This document shows positions 35,553-45,800 of a DNA stretch of 64,000 nt, one piece after another. Under the pieces are notes generated by a model, which was not told the origin of the DNA, did no database searches, and saw only the letters and a program-made list of their open reading frames with translations. Source of the DNA: RZYY01 sp036794825 (GTDB taxonomy: Bacteria; Bacteroidota; Bacteroidia; Bacteroidales; 4484-276); contig DAIRGA010000016.1 of the NCBI GenBank assembly GCA_036794825.1, forward strand, positions 48,874-112,873, given 5' to 3'. The position numbers were made by a program, and so were the translations under genes. Each line of letters begins with the position of its first letter. Positions within the stretch are counted from its first letter, which is position 1.

Positions 35553-38495
35553 TTACAAATAGTCAAAATTAACAGAAAACAGGAACTCCGGGGATAAATC
35601 GCTGGAATTAACGAGGTATGACAGCCTGAAGCCAAGAGAGATCGGGGCCAGAAATCTGAAAATGTGTGTGTCGGCAAAAAGTTCGAATCCGGTTGATGGA
35701 TAAGTTTTCCGGCTGGATTGGGAAAGAGCCAGCGTGTGGTCGTAAAAGAGGTTGAGGCGCATGCGTTTGACATACAAAAGCGAGGAAAGGCTCAGGTCAG
35801 CATAGGCAAACGGAAAAGCATAGTTCACCGACCAGGTTGTCAGTTCTTTTCCATAAATACCTGTAAATCCGCGAGTTGTGCGGATAATGTTACTGTAATA
35901 CTGGTTTTCTTCGCTTTTGAGCTGATAACCGGTATAGAGGTTGAAGGTGTGATGCCTGAACAATCCCGGAAAGTACAACCGCCCTTCTCCGCTTACGATA
36001 GATCCGGGAGAGTCGCCGTCAAACGGAGAATTGCGAAAGTTAATCCCAACCCACTGTCCCCATTTGGGCGAGAGGTCATGAGTGGACATTTTCAGATAAT
36101 TTGAAGCATACAGCCGGTAGGTTAATGTCTTGTAATTGCTCTTCCGGAACTGCAGTCCTGACTCAGGTTTCATGTCGAGTTGGGTGTAGTCAAATTCGAT
36201 CATCGGCGTGACAAATCGGGTGAATCTCCCCGAAATAAACCTCATCGGAACTGAGGCTCCGGTTGAGATGTTGGTTTCCATCCAGGAGTACTCGATGCTG
36301 CCGGTGGAGTCGGTGAAAACGCCTTTTCTTTCGCCATAATCCACACCGGCCTCAAAAACCGGATAAAGCCCTTCGTACCTGAAATTCAGGAAATATTTGC
36401 CGGTTTGCTCGTTGGGGTCATATTCCCAGCCGAGGGTGGTGAATGATGAACTGAGCAGGTTTTGCGATAACAGAGAAATGCTAGGTTTGACCTCCGAGTT
36501 TTGGGCATCCACCGAAACCGGCGCCCAGCTATGGAAATTAAAAAGATTCAGCCATTCGGAGTATTTTTTTTCTTCGTGGGGGGTTGAAGGAATTTTCTCA
36601 GCATCAAGCACTTCAATTTCAGGATTTAAGAGTGATTCGTATAGCTTCACACTTTGATCTCCAATATCAGACAAAGGTTTTAAAATTGTTTCTTCAATTC
36701 CATCCTGCCCGATGGAAAATCCCTCAGGAGTGTAATGGCTGAAAAGCAATGTTTTACCATCGGGTGAAATCTGTGGATCAGCAACACCGAATGGCGCCGA
36801 GGTAACCATGAAAATCTCCCCGGAATCCAAATTCAGTTGATAAATATTATCAACCCCCGACCATGCGCCAACAAAGTAAATCTTCCTGCCATGCATCACC
36901 GGGCTTGATATGTCGGTGAAAGTAAAATCCATTAAAGTCTCCACATTTCCCAAAATCGGATCAGCCAAAGCAATGGCCTTTCCTGAATTTCCCACCATTA
37001 TCATTACTATTTTTGATCCATCGTTTGACCAGCGGGGATTAGTGAGGAAGTAGTTTTCGGGGGTCGAAATTCTTTTAACCAGCCTGCCATTTTCGCAGTC
37101 AAGAATAACAAGGCTGTACTGCTGATCCCCGGTGACATCCACAGCCACAATCTGTTTTGCCTCCGGTGACAAAGCGGGTGCAAAATACCTGGTTTTATGG
37201 GTCAGTTGCCTGCCCTCGCCCTTAGCCCGGTCGAAAATTTTAACAACAGAGTAGCTCCGGTGTTGCCAACGGATGTCATAGGATCGTTCGGCCCAGGCCA
37301 GGAGGTCGCCGGCGCTGGTGAGCGTCCTCTGAAAATAGTATCCCGGCGTGAAAAGCAACTTTTCATTTCCTGCCGAATCAATCTCCACAAACCTTGCGAT
37401 ATCGTCCAATTCTGATTTTTCGGCTACAACAGTTTGATCTTTAGTAAGATGTGGGCGATTGTAGTTGGTAAAAATTCGTTTTTCGGGTTTTGGACTATCA
37501 TTAAAATCCATCAAACTGGTTTGCTCCAGTTGGTTGTTCCATTCATCCCGAAGTTCGAAAAATACTGTTTTATAGAGCTTTGTCTTGCTCAATCCGGTTT
37601 TATCTCTGATTCCCTCCGAAAAAGGAACGATCATGTAAGGATTTCTGGCGACCTTATCCAGCGTATGGTTCCAGAGTTCAGCGCCGAATTTCTCTCTCGA
37701 TTTGGCCACCAGGTGATAACCCAAAATGTAATGATCGGGGACAAAATTGCGGTAAGAACCGAAAACGGCTTTGTCATAGGAATACAAACCCTCGCTGAGG
37801 AACTGCGTTCTGAGAGGCATGGCAAACGAAGGTAAGCGACCCCGGCCGGTATTGCTCTGTGCGGTCTCAGCGGCAACGGCATCACCTTCGATAAACCAGA
37901 AAGGGACATATAGACCGATTACTCCGGCAGCGATCTGTTCGCCAAACAGATAAGTGAGGATTTCTGTAAGTCCCTGGTCCATTTTGGTGAGCTGGATCAC
38001 ATGCCGGTATTCGTGAATCGCCAATTGCTGAAACCATTCCTGGCCATAGGTATCCTGCGGGGGAATTGTGTACAATTCCATGCGTTTCGGCGCCCAGGCC
38101 ACCATTGCATTGGATACGGCAGTGAAATTATGGACCAGCACCGGTATCCGCTTTGGCCTGGCGGTGAGCGTAACAGTGTCGAGCCGTCGGGCATATTCCA
38201 GCGTGTTGGCAATGTAATTGGCGGTGGACTCGTAACCTTCCGGAAAAACCACTCTGAAACCCTCTGTTTTAATCTGCTTCCATTTTACCGATGCCGGATT
38301 CTGACCTGTACTGAAATACTGTGCATGCAATGAAAAGTGAGTTGATAAAATCAGCAGGAAAAGACTGAAATCCAACAGAGAACGATACCATGAACGAAGA
38401 ATCAGCTTCCTTTTGATCAAATTATTCGATGTTTGACCAACCCAATCCCTATGGGAGAGAAATCTGGCTAAAAACGTAGATGAATTGCTTCTCAT
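35553..38495 (-). CDS. Outer-membrane protein with HExxH metallopeptidase and TolB-like propeller
   Basis: The frame begins at TTG 38543 inside the end of the RluA gene. I prefer ATG 38495, which removes the overlap and gives 980 residues with a late signal segment ending HFSLHAQ. A gluzincin-like peptidase region follows: HEYRHVIQ (H161, E162, H165) with the probable third ligand E203 in FWFIEGDAVAAE. The middle third contains TolB/WD40-like beta-propeller repeats (for example NPRWSNDGSKIVMIMV and DPQISPDGKTLLFSHY). The last 300 residues alternate aromatic and polar residues and end in FSVNFDYL, as expected of an outer-membrane beta-barrel. Substrate and role are unknown. Confidence 0.8.
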   Translation of the reverse strand: MRSNSSTFLARFLSHRDWVGQTSNNLIKRKLILRSWYRSLLDFSLFLLILSTHFSLHAQYFSTGQNPASVKWKQIKTEGFRVVFPEGYESTANYIANTLEYARRLDTVTLTARPKRIPVLVHNFTAVSNAMVAWAPKRMELYTIPPQDTYGQEWFQQLAIHEYRHVIQLTKMDQGLTEILTYLFGEQIAAGVIGLYVPFWFIEGDAVAAETAQSNTGRGRLPSFAMPLRTQFLSEGLYSYDKAVFGSYRNFVPDHYILGYHLVAKSREKFGAELWNHTLDKVARNPYMIVPFSEGIRDKTGLSKTKLYKTVFFELRDEWNNQLEQTSLMDFNDSPKPEKRIFTNYNRPHLTKDQTVVAEKSELDDIARFVEIDSAGNEKLLFTPGYYFQRTLTSAGDLLAWAERSYDIRWQHRSYSVVKIFDRAKGEGRQLTHKTRYFAPALSPEAKQIVAVDVTGDQQYSLVILDCENGRLVKRISTPENYFLTNPRWSNDGSKIVMIMVGNSGKAIALADPILGNVETLMDFTFTDISSPVMHGRKIYFVGAWSGVDNIYQLNLDSGEIFMVTSAPFGVADPQISPDGKTLLFSHYTPEGFSIGQDGIEETILKPLSDIGDQSVKLYESLLNPEIEVLDAEKIPSTPHEEKKYSEWLNLFNFHSWAPVSVDAQNSEVKPSISLLSQNLLSSSFTTLGWEYDPNEQTGKYFLNFRYEGLYPVFEAGVDYGERKGVFTDSTGSIEYSWMETNISTGASVPMRFISGRFTRFVTPMIEFDYTQLDMKPESGLQFRKSNYKTLTYRLYASNYLKMSTHDLSPKWGQWVGINFRNSPFDGDSPGSIVSGEGRLYFPGLFRHHTFNLYTGYQLKSEENQYYSNIIRTTRGFTGIYGKELTTWSVNYAFPFAYADLSLSSLLYVKRMRLNLFYDHTLALSQSSRKTYPSTGFELFADTHIFRFLAPISLGFRLSYLVNSSDLSPEFLFSVNFDYL

Positions 38496-38527
38496 TAGGT
38501 AGGTCTTGTTGGTTAAATGACTCCACT

Positions 38528-39223
38528 TCAATTGGTTTTGCAAGTCATGCCATTTTCGAAAAACTTCCAGATGGCATCATCGAGGGTTCGGGCAACAACG
38601 GTAATGGGCTCTTTGCTAACCGGGTGAATAAACTCAAGCTTCCTTGCATGCAGGTGGATAGAACCATCTGGATTTGATCTTGGGAAACCATATTTCAGAT
38701 CGCCTTTGATCTGGCATCCGATATTGGCCAGTTGCACTCTGATCTGATGGTGGCGCCCGGTTTTGAGTTCGATTTCCAAAAGATGGTATCGGTCGCTGCT
38801 CATCAGGTGCTTGTAATGAAGGATGGCGAGTAATGCTCCGGCAGAATTTTTCTTTACCACAAACGATTTGTTTTTCTCCTGGTCTTTTCTCAGCCAGTTT
38901 TCCAGCCAGTCTTCGGCTTTCGGGGGAGGATGGTTCACAACCGCCCAGTAAATTTTGCTGATCTCATGCTGGCGCAGCATGTGATTAAGGCGCGACAAAG
39001 CTTTGCTTGTTTTTGCAAAAATTACCGCTCCGCTCACCGGTCTGTCGAGCCTGTGCGCAACACCAAGAAATACTCCACCCGGCTTGTTGTATTTTTCTTT
39101 AATGTATAATTTGATATCATCACGAAGTGTCTTACCCTCAGACACATCTGCCTGGACAAGGTCGCCGGGCAGTTTGTTGACGATTATGATATGATTGTCT
39201 TCGTAAAGAACCTCATTCAGCAT
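38528..39223 (-). CDS. RluA-family RNA pseudouridine synthase
   Basis: This 231-residue protein has the catalytic motif HRLDRPVSG (D60) and the family blocks YEDNHIIIVNKLPG, GAVIFAKTSKALSRLN, SKIYWAVV and TGRHHQIRVQLANIGCQIKGD. There is no S4 domain, so it is the short RluA/RluC-like type. It isomerises uridine in rRNA or tRNA; the target site cannot be read from the sequence. It lies 38 bases downstream of panB. Confidence 0.92.
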   Translation of the reverse strand: MLNEVLYEDNHIIIVNKLPGDLVQADVSEGKTLRDDIKLYIKEKYNKPGGVFLGVAHRLDRPVSGAVIFAKTSKALSRLNHMLRQHEISKIYWAVVNHPPPKAEDWLENWLRKDQEKNKSFVVKKNSAGALLAILHYKHLMSSDRYHLLEIELKTGRHHQIRVQLANIGCQIKGDLKYGFPRSNPDGSIHLHARKLEFIHPVSKEPITVVARTLDDAIWKFFENGMTCKTN

Positions 39224-39261
39224 TGTAACTTCCTGATTGTTGGGATATTAAGTCAATATTA

Positions 39262-40083
39262 TCAGTATTGTTCGCGCTCATTGGGGAAATTCAGTGTTTT
39301 TACATCGCTGATGTATGCTCTCACTGAACCCTGGATTTCTTCGCTCAGGTTATGATAGCGCCGTAAGAAACGCGGGGAGAATTTTTGGGTGATTCCGAGC
39401 ATATCGTGCAAAACGAGCACCTGGCCATCCACTTCATTTCCGGCGCCGATACCTATGGTTGGAATCCTGATCTCCTGCGTAACCTGACCACCGAGTTTCG
39501 CAGGGATTTTTTCGAGAACCAGCGAAAAACAACCGGCCTCTTCGAGCAGGTGAGCATCTTCGATAAGCTTTTGTGCTTCAGCTTCTTCGGTGGCTCTAAC
39601 GACGTAGGTGCCAAATTTGTGGATGGATTGTGGCGTCAGTCCAAGATGCCCCATTACCGGAATTCCGGCCGATAGAATTCTGTCCACCGACTCGATGATC
39701 TCACGCCCCCCTTCCATCTTCACTGCGTTGGCGCCCGAGGCTTTCATGATGGCAATAGCTGTACTCAAGGCTTCCTTGGAATTCCCCTGGTAAGTTCCGA
39801 AGGGAAGATCCACCACCACCAGCGCCCGTTTCACAGCCCTCATCACCGACGACGCATGGTAGATCATCTGGTCGAGGGTGATGGGCAGTGTAGTGGTGTA
39901 GCCAGCCATCACATTCGACGCAGAATCGCCTACCAGAATCACGTCAATCCCCGCCTGGTCAATCAAACCGGCCATCGAAAAGTCATAAGCGGTCAGCATC
40001 GCTATCTTCTCCCCTTTCAGTTTCATTTCCTGAAGCACGTGGGTGGTAATCTTCTTGTATTGATTGGCTTCTTTCTTTTCCAT
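39262..40083 (-). CDS. panB: 3-methyl-2-oxobutanoate hydroxymethyltransferase
   Basis: I use ATG 40083 and not TTG 40089, giving 273 residues. It transfers a hydroxymethyl group from 5,10-methylene-THF to 2-oxoisovalerate, the first committed step of pantothenate and CoA synthesis. The TIM-barrel blocks are clear: MLTAYDFSMAGLIDQAG, VGDSASNVMAGY (metal-binding D53), VVDLPFGTYQ, VKMEGG, GHLGLTPQS and PTIGIGAGNEVDGQVLVLHD. No other pan gene is adjacent. Confidence 0.97.
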   Translation of the reverse strand: MEKKEANQYKKITTHVLQEMKLKGEKIAMLTAYDFSMAGLIDQAGIDVILVGDSASNVMAGYTTTLPITLDQMIYHASSVMRAVKRALVVVDLPFGTYQGNSKEALSTAIAIMKASGANAVKMEGGREIIESVDRILSAGIPVMGHLGLTPQSIHKFGTYVVRATEEAEAQKLIEDAHLLEEAGCFSLVLEKIPAKLGGQVTQEIRIPTIGIGAGNEVDGQVLVLHDMLGITQKFSPRFLRRYHNLSEEIQGSVRAYISDVKTLNFPNEREQY

Positions 40084-40254
40084 TCTCAATTAATTTTTCA
40101 TCCCCTAGGCTATACCACCATTTTTGTCAAAATAAAAAAAGGTGATTGCCGTTAGGTGATTTGTTGTTTAGAAGTTACAAAATTAGCTGTTTTTTTATAG
40201 CCTGACCACACTCAACGCAATCCAAAAGAATTTCAATCTAGTTTACCTGCACCC

Positions 40255-41241
40255 ATGACTAAAAAAATTACGCTTTTGCTGCTCATTCCCGTAATGATTT
40301 TCTCACTCCTTTCCTGCGAAACCGAAGTTGACCTGAATGCAGAATGGAAAGAGATTACCATCGTTTATGGCCTTCTGAATCAACTGGATACGACTCACTA
40401 CCTAAGAATTAACAAGGCTTTTCTGGGCGATGATGCATTGCAGATTGCCAAAATTGAAGATTCGTCGAGCTATAGAAATGCTCTTGCCGTGAGGCTCGAA
40501 GGGTGGAACAACACACAGGCAGTCCAGACCATTAACTTCGATACCATCACGATTTCCAACAAAGACACCGGGATGTGGTACAACCCTTACATGCAGGCCT
40601 TCATTGGAACCGGCATCCTTAACCCTGACCTGCAATACAGGCTCTTTATCACCAATACGGTTACCGGCCACGAAGTAAGCGGAAAGACCTCGCTGATTAA
40701 AAACTTCGCCATAAAAAAACCACCGGCTGGCGGTCGGCTGACACTTTTCAGAGGATTCAACACTCCGTTTCAGTGGGCAAATGGTGTAAATGCCCGCCGT
40801 TATGAGCCACGGATCAGGTTTCACTATTTCGAAATCCCAGCTGGAACCCAGGATACTATTCCCAAATCAATTGATTATGTATTAACTACAGTAACTTCGG
40901 ACAATCTCGGAGGAAATGGGGATATTGAAGTGAGTTTCAGCAACGATGCCTTTTATAGTTTTATCCAAAATAAACTTACCGGCAATTTTGAAGGGAAAAG
41001 GCTCTGTGGAACGGTGGATTTCATAGTTTCGGCAGGTGGCGACGAATACGAAACCTATATGCGTGTCAATGGGCCTTCGAGCAGCATAGTCCAGGACAAA
41101 CCCGAATACACCAACATAGAGAATGGGTATGGGCTGCTCTCAAGTCGCTACATGGTTTTCCGCGAAAAACGTCTCGACGTGCGCGCCGAAAACGAAATCA
41201 TTGCCCTTGAAGTAAAATTCGTTACTAACCCGAATTTGTAA
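40255..41241 (+). CDS. Lipoprotein, DUF4249-like
   Basis: This 328-residue protein has a lipoprotein signal peptide (MTKKITLLLLIPVMIFSLLSC, lipid Cys21) followed by acidic residues and a beta-rich body. The opening ETEVDLNAEWKEITIVYGLL and the NPDLQYRLFITNTVTGHEVSG stretch resemble DUF4249 proteins of Bacteroidota; this assignment is tentative. It is transcribed divergently from panB. No function is known. Confidence 0.7.
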   Translation: MTKKITLLLLIPVMIFSLLSCETEVDLNAEWKEITIVYGLLNQLDTTHYLRINKAFLGDDALQIAKIEDSSSYRNALAVRLEGWNNTQAVQTINFDTITISNKDTGMWYNPYMQAFIGTGILNPDLQYRLFITNTVTGHEVSGKTSLIKNFAIKKPPAGGRLTLFRGFNTPFQWANGVNARRYEPRIRFHYFEIPAGTQDTIPKSIDYVLTTVTSDNLGGNGDIEVSFSNDAFYSFIQNKLTGNFEGKRLCGTVDFIVSAGGDEYETYMRVNGPSSSIVQDKPEYTNIENGYGLLSSRYMVFREKRLDVRAENEIIALEVKFVTNPNL

Positions 41242-41269
41242 CAGCCACGGCTGGATTATTCTCAGGAAA

Positions 41270-42205
41270 TCAATACAATTTCTCTCTTTTCAGCAGGTAG
41301 GGCAGCAGGATTTGCCTGAATCCCTTGTTGATATCGGCTTCCACGTAATCAATCCGGTACTGCCCGCAACGCAGTTTTAATTCACTTTTCAACGAGCGGA
41401 GCTGAGTTACGTACTGTTCGCGCACTTCGGCAGGATTCACTTTCAACTCTCGCCCGCTCTCCATATCAATGAATTTGTATGGCCGGTTGTCGAACTCGAA
41501 TTCTACCTCCCTGGCATGATCAACTACATGAAAAAGAATGACTTCATGCTTGTTATGACGAAGATGCTGCAGCGATGAGAAGACCTCCTCGGCCTGTGCC
41601 ACACTGTCGAACATATCTGAAAAGATAATAACCAGCGATCTCTTGTGGATGTTGTCAGAAATTTCGTGCAACGAACTGGCAGCGAATGTTTTGCGATGAA
41701 CATCACTGCCGATTGGCCTGAGCAGCTCCTCCAGTTTGCTATAGAGGAATTTCTGATGGGCTGTGGTTGAACGGGCGTTTGTGTGAAGTTCAACTTTGTC
41801 GGTAAAAAGTGAAAGACCCACTGCGTCCCGCTGCTTTTTGAGCATTCCAATAATGGCCGCCGCTGCATAAATGGAAAAAGTGATCTTATCGGGATTATCT
41901 ATAGTAGGAGTTTCTTTTACAGGGAAATACATCGAGGAAGACATATCTATGATGATCTGGCAGCGCAGGTTGGTCTCCTCTTCGTACCTTTTTACGAAGA
42001 GTTTGTCGGTACGGCCAAACAGTTTCCAGTCAATATGTTTGGTGGATTCTCCGGAATTGTAAAGCCGGTGCTCGGCAAATTCGACCGAAAAACCATGGAA
42101 CGGGCTTTTATGCAAACCAGTAATAAATCCCTCAACTACCTGACGGGCAATGAATTCCAACGAGCCAAATTGCTGCAGTCTGTTTTTATCAATCGAATAT
42201 TCCAC
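41270..42205 (-). CDS. DUF58 domain protein (VWA-like)
   Basis: The frame opens at TTG 42259, but GTG 42205 (MEYSIDKNRL) is a more natural start because the upstream part is hydrophobic, unlike the family, and overlaps the likely trxA terminator; the start is uncertain. The conserved DUF58 core is present: HGFSVEFAEHRLYNSGEST, HIDWKLFGRTDKLFVKRYEE and a VWA-like IIDMSSSMYFP with a MIDAS-like DxSxS pattern. Such proteins usually accompany a MoxR ATPase and BatA/BatB proteins. Here the BatA-type gene is about 10 kb away and no MoxR is in the window. Confidence 0.85.
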   Translation of the reverse strand: MEYSIDKNRLQQFGSLEFIARQVVEGFITGLHKSPFHGFSVEFAEHRLYNSGESTKHIDWKLFGRTDKLFVKRYEEETNLRCQIIIDMSSSMYFPVKETPTIDNPDKITFSIYAAAAIIGMLKKQRDAVGLSLFTDKVELHTNARSTTAHQKFLYSKLEELLRPIGSDVHRKTFAASSLHEISDNIHKRSLVIIFSDMFDSVAQAEEVFSSLQHLRHNKHEVILFHVVDHAREVEFEFDNRPYKFIDMESGRELKVNPAEVREQYVTQLRSLKSELKLRCGQYRIDYVEADINKGFRQILLPYLLKREKLY

Positions 42206-42238
42206 GCTATTAATTTTCGTTATCAACGCTAACAAATG

Positions 42239-42284
42239 AAAAAAGGTGTAACAAGTCAAACCTAAATTGGTTTCCTTTTACACC
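42239..42284 (-). terminator. Putative terminator of trxA
   Basis: On the minus strand GGTGTAA (42278-42284) pairs with TTACACC (42245-42251). An inner AAACC/GGTTT stem sits in the loop, and T residues follow (the A-run at 42239-42244). It lies about 90 bases after the trxA stop. Confidence 0.55.
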
Positions 42285-42373
42285 CTGGTTTTTTCCGGCT
42301 CGGATATTAATTTTCCAAATAGCCGGTGATAAAGTAAAGCCCGAAAGCTTAACGGAGAGGTTTAACGAAGACT

Positions 42374-42691
42374 TTACATAACAGCTTCGAGTTTTTTGAC
42401 GAGCACCTGCTTGGGCACTGCGCCGACAACTTTGTCAACAATCTGACCGCCTTTGAAGTAGAGCAAAGTGGGGATGTTACGAATCCCGAATTTTGAAGCA
42501 ACACCCGGATTGTTGTCAACATCAAGTTTGCCCACTACAACTTTTCCTTCGTATTCTTTTCCGATCTCTTCGACGATGGGGCCGATCATGCGGCAAGGAC
42601 CGCACCAAACTGCCCAAAAATCAACGATTACCGGTTTGTCAGATTTGAGAACGAGTTCATCAAAATTGCCATCTGTGAATTCTAAAGCCAT
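42374..42691 (-). CDS. trxA: Thioredoxin
   Basis: This 105-residue protein has the redox motif WCGPC (C30, C33), the family residues FWAVWCGPCRM, the cis-Pro in IRNIPTLLYF and the typical helix ending LVKKLEAVM. It reduces protein disulfides in the cytoplasm. It lies between dnaE upstream and the DUF58 gene downstream and has its own putative promoter and terminator. Confidence 0.97.
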   Translation of the reverse strand: MALEFTDGNFDELVLKSDKPVIVDFWAVWCGPCRMIGPIVEEIGKEYEGKVVVGKLDVDNNPGVASKFGIRNIPTLLYFKGGQIVDKVVGAVPKQVLVKKLEAVM

Positions 42692-42725
42692 GATTTTTTG
42701 ATTTTATGTTAATTAAAAATTTCGC

Positions 42726-42754
42726 CAAAAATAGAAAATGTTGGTCAACTTCAA
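42726..42754 (-). promoter_or_regulatory. Putative promoter of trxA
   Basis: On the minus strand TTG (42752-42754) is followed after 18 bases by TATTTTTG (42726-42733). The ATG is 35 bases downstream. Both fit the Bacteroidota -33/-7 pattern. Confidence 0.6.
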
Positions 42755-42821
42755 CCCAAATTGAATAATTCACCCGATATGGTGAATATCATTCGCGCAA
42801 AAGATTCCACCGCTGAAACTT

Positions 42822-45800
42822 CTACCGCTCGATCACGTAATCCACCTCTTTCAGCCTGGTTATGAATTTCAGGAACTGGCCGGGATTTACGCTGGTAATT
42901 CCATTGTTGAAATTTAATTTTAATTTTTCGGATGGATCAATCACCTGAAAATGAATTTTACAGTCACCTTTCAGGGCAGTAGCCTGGGTAAAAATCCGAT
43001 CAATCAGCGATGCCTCGAGGTCATCAATGTTGATGATGAGTTTGAGACTTTTCACCCGTTTTTCAATCACTTCCGGAAGCAGCTGAAGATCCATAACTTT
43101 AAACTCAAACTCTTCCTCGCTCTTATATCGCTTTTGTATTTGCCCGGTAACGAGCAGGAAAAATCCATCCATCAGGTAATGTTTGAATTTGAGGTAATCG
43201 TCGCTAAAGAGTCTGATTTCGAACGTGCTGTCGAAATCTTCGAGCGAAAAGAATCCCCAGGGCTTGTTTTCCTTGGTCAGGCGGTGCGATGTCGAAAAGA
43301 CCATACCGCCGAAGATGAGGGTCTTGCCTACAAATCGCCCCAGGTCATCCTTGAAGTCGGAGATGGTGCAGTTGGTGAAATGTTTCAGTTCCAGTTTGTA
43401 ATCGTCGAGCGGGTGGCCGCTGATGTAAAATCCGGTTACATCTTTCTCATTCTTAAGCTGTTCGAAATTCGACCAGGGTTTACACTCGGGAAGTTGGGGG
43501 TCTTCGATGGTAATTTCGGGCATATCGCCAAAAAGTGAAACCTGCGGGGAGTTCTTCTGCTCCTGAAATTTCTGGGCATAACGGATCAGTTTTTCAATAA
43601 AGATTTGATCGTCAGTATTTTCGCGATGAAAAAGTTGAGCGCGATGGAGGTTATCAAACGAATCGAAAGCTCCGGCCATGGCAAGTGCCTCAAATCCTCG
43701 CTTGTTGACAACTTTCAGGTTGATTCGGCGTGCAAAATCAAAGATCGAGGTATAAGGTCCATTGGCATTGCGTTCTTCGATGATGGCTTCGGCCACTGAG
43801 CTGCCCATTCCTTTGATGGCCCCCAGCCCGAAACGGATATCGCCTTTTTTGTTAACGATAAAAGTTTGATCCGATTCGTTCACATCCGGTTTCAGCACGT
43901 TGATTCCCATTTGTTTCACCTCATCAATGAAGAAGGTAATCTTGGTGATGTCACTCAGGTTGCGGCTCAGCACCGCCGCCATGAACTCAGCCGGATAATT
44001 GGCTTTCAGCCAGGCCATTCGGTAAGAAAGGTAAGCGTAGCAGGTGGCATGAGATTTATTGAAAGCGTAATTGGCGAATTTCAGCCAGTCTTCCCAGATT
44101 TTCTTTAACACATCTGGGTTGTAGTTTCGTTCTTTAGCGCCGGTCATGAATTTTGGTTTCAGTTCGGCCAGCAGATCTTCAATCTTTTTCCCCATAGCTT
44201 TTCGCAGCGTGTCGGCGTCTGCACCACTAAAACCGGCCAAAACCTGCGACAACTGCATCACCTGCTCCTGGTAAACCGTTATTCCATAAGTCTCCTTAAG
44301 AATATCCTCCATAGCATCAATATCGTACTCCACCTTCTTTTTGCCATGCTTACGGTCAATGTAGTCGGGGATATACTCCATCGGGCCGGGGCGGTAAAGA
44401 GCATTCATGGCAATCAGATCTTCGAAACGGTTTGGCTTCAGTTTGCGCAGGTTTCTTTTCATCCCATCCGATTCAAACTGAAAGATGGCGGTGGTATCGC
44501 CACGGCTGTAAAGCTTATAGGTTTCCTCATCGTCATGCTTTATAGCATCAATGTCAAGGCTGATGCCGCGTGATTTTTTGATCAGCTCAACGGCATCTTT
44601 CACTATTGAGAGCGATTTCAGGCCGAGGAAATCCATCTTGAGCATACCGACCTTTTCGGCATGAATTCCATCAAACTGGGTAACGAGAAGATCTGCGTCC
44701 TTTGCCACGCTCACCGGGATGTGATCAATCAGGTCGTCCTTGCTGATGATGATTCCGCAGGCATGAGTGCCAATATTCCTGACCGTTCCCTCCAGTCGTT
44801 CGGCAACCGAAAGGGTTTTTGCCACCAAAGGATCGCCGGATTTTTTTTCCTGCTGAAGCTCTTTCACCTGTTTGTAAGCATCATTAAAGGTGGTTCCGGG
44901 CTTAGTGGGAATCAGTTTTGCGAGCCGGTTGGCTTCTGAAAGCGGGAGTTGTTTCACACGAGCTACATCGCGGATAGCCATTTTTGGCGCCATTTTGCCA
45001 AAAGTGATAATATGCGCCACCCGGTTGTGGCCATATTTTTCGGTAACCCATTTGAGGATCAGGTCGCGGCCATCTTCGTCGAAATCAATGTCAATATCGG
45101 GCAATGAAATACGGTCGGGATTCAGGAATCGCTCGAACATCAGTCCGTATTGCAAAGGGTCAATATTGGTGATTTTCAGGCAGTAGGCCACCACCGAACC
45201 GGCAGCCGAACCACGCCCAGGGCCAACCCAAACGCCCATTGCACGGGCTTCTCTTAAAAGATCTTCCACAATAAGGAAGTAGCCCGGATAACCCATGAAC
45301 TTCACTGTAGCCAGCTCAAAATCAATTCTTTCCCTGATCTCAACAGTAATTTCGGGATAACGCTCTTCAGCTCCTTTGTAGGTAATGTGCCGCAGGTAAT
45401 CGTTGGCATCCTCAAATCCTTCAGGGATTTCGAAATGCGGCATCATAGGACTTCTTTCCAACTTGTACTCTTCCACCTTGTCCACAATTTCCTGCGTATT
45501 CATCAATGCCTCAGGCAGATCGGCAAAAAGGGCAATCATCTCCTCACGGCTTTTGAAGTAGAACTCGTCGTTGTGGAAGCCATACCGCTTGCCCCTGCCC
45601 CAGCCTTTTGGAGTGGACTGGAATTCGCCGTTTTTGATGCACAGCAGGCTGTCGTGAAGGTCGGCCTCCTCCTTTTCGATGTAATACACATTGTTGGCAG
45701 CAACCAGCTTCACATTGTACTTTCGTGCCCAACCGATCAGAACAGCGTTGGTGCGCTCCTCTTCGGGCATGCCATGACGGTTGATCTGCACATAAAAATC

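Noticed and set aside
38496..38543. TTG start giving a longer outer-membrane protein
   Set aside because: It would overlap the RluA coding region and place a polar segment before the signal peptide; the ATG at 38495 is the better start.
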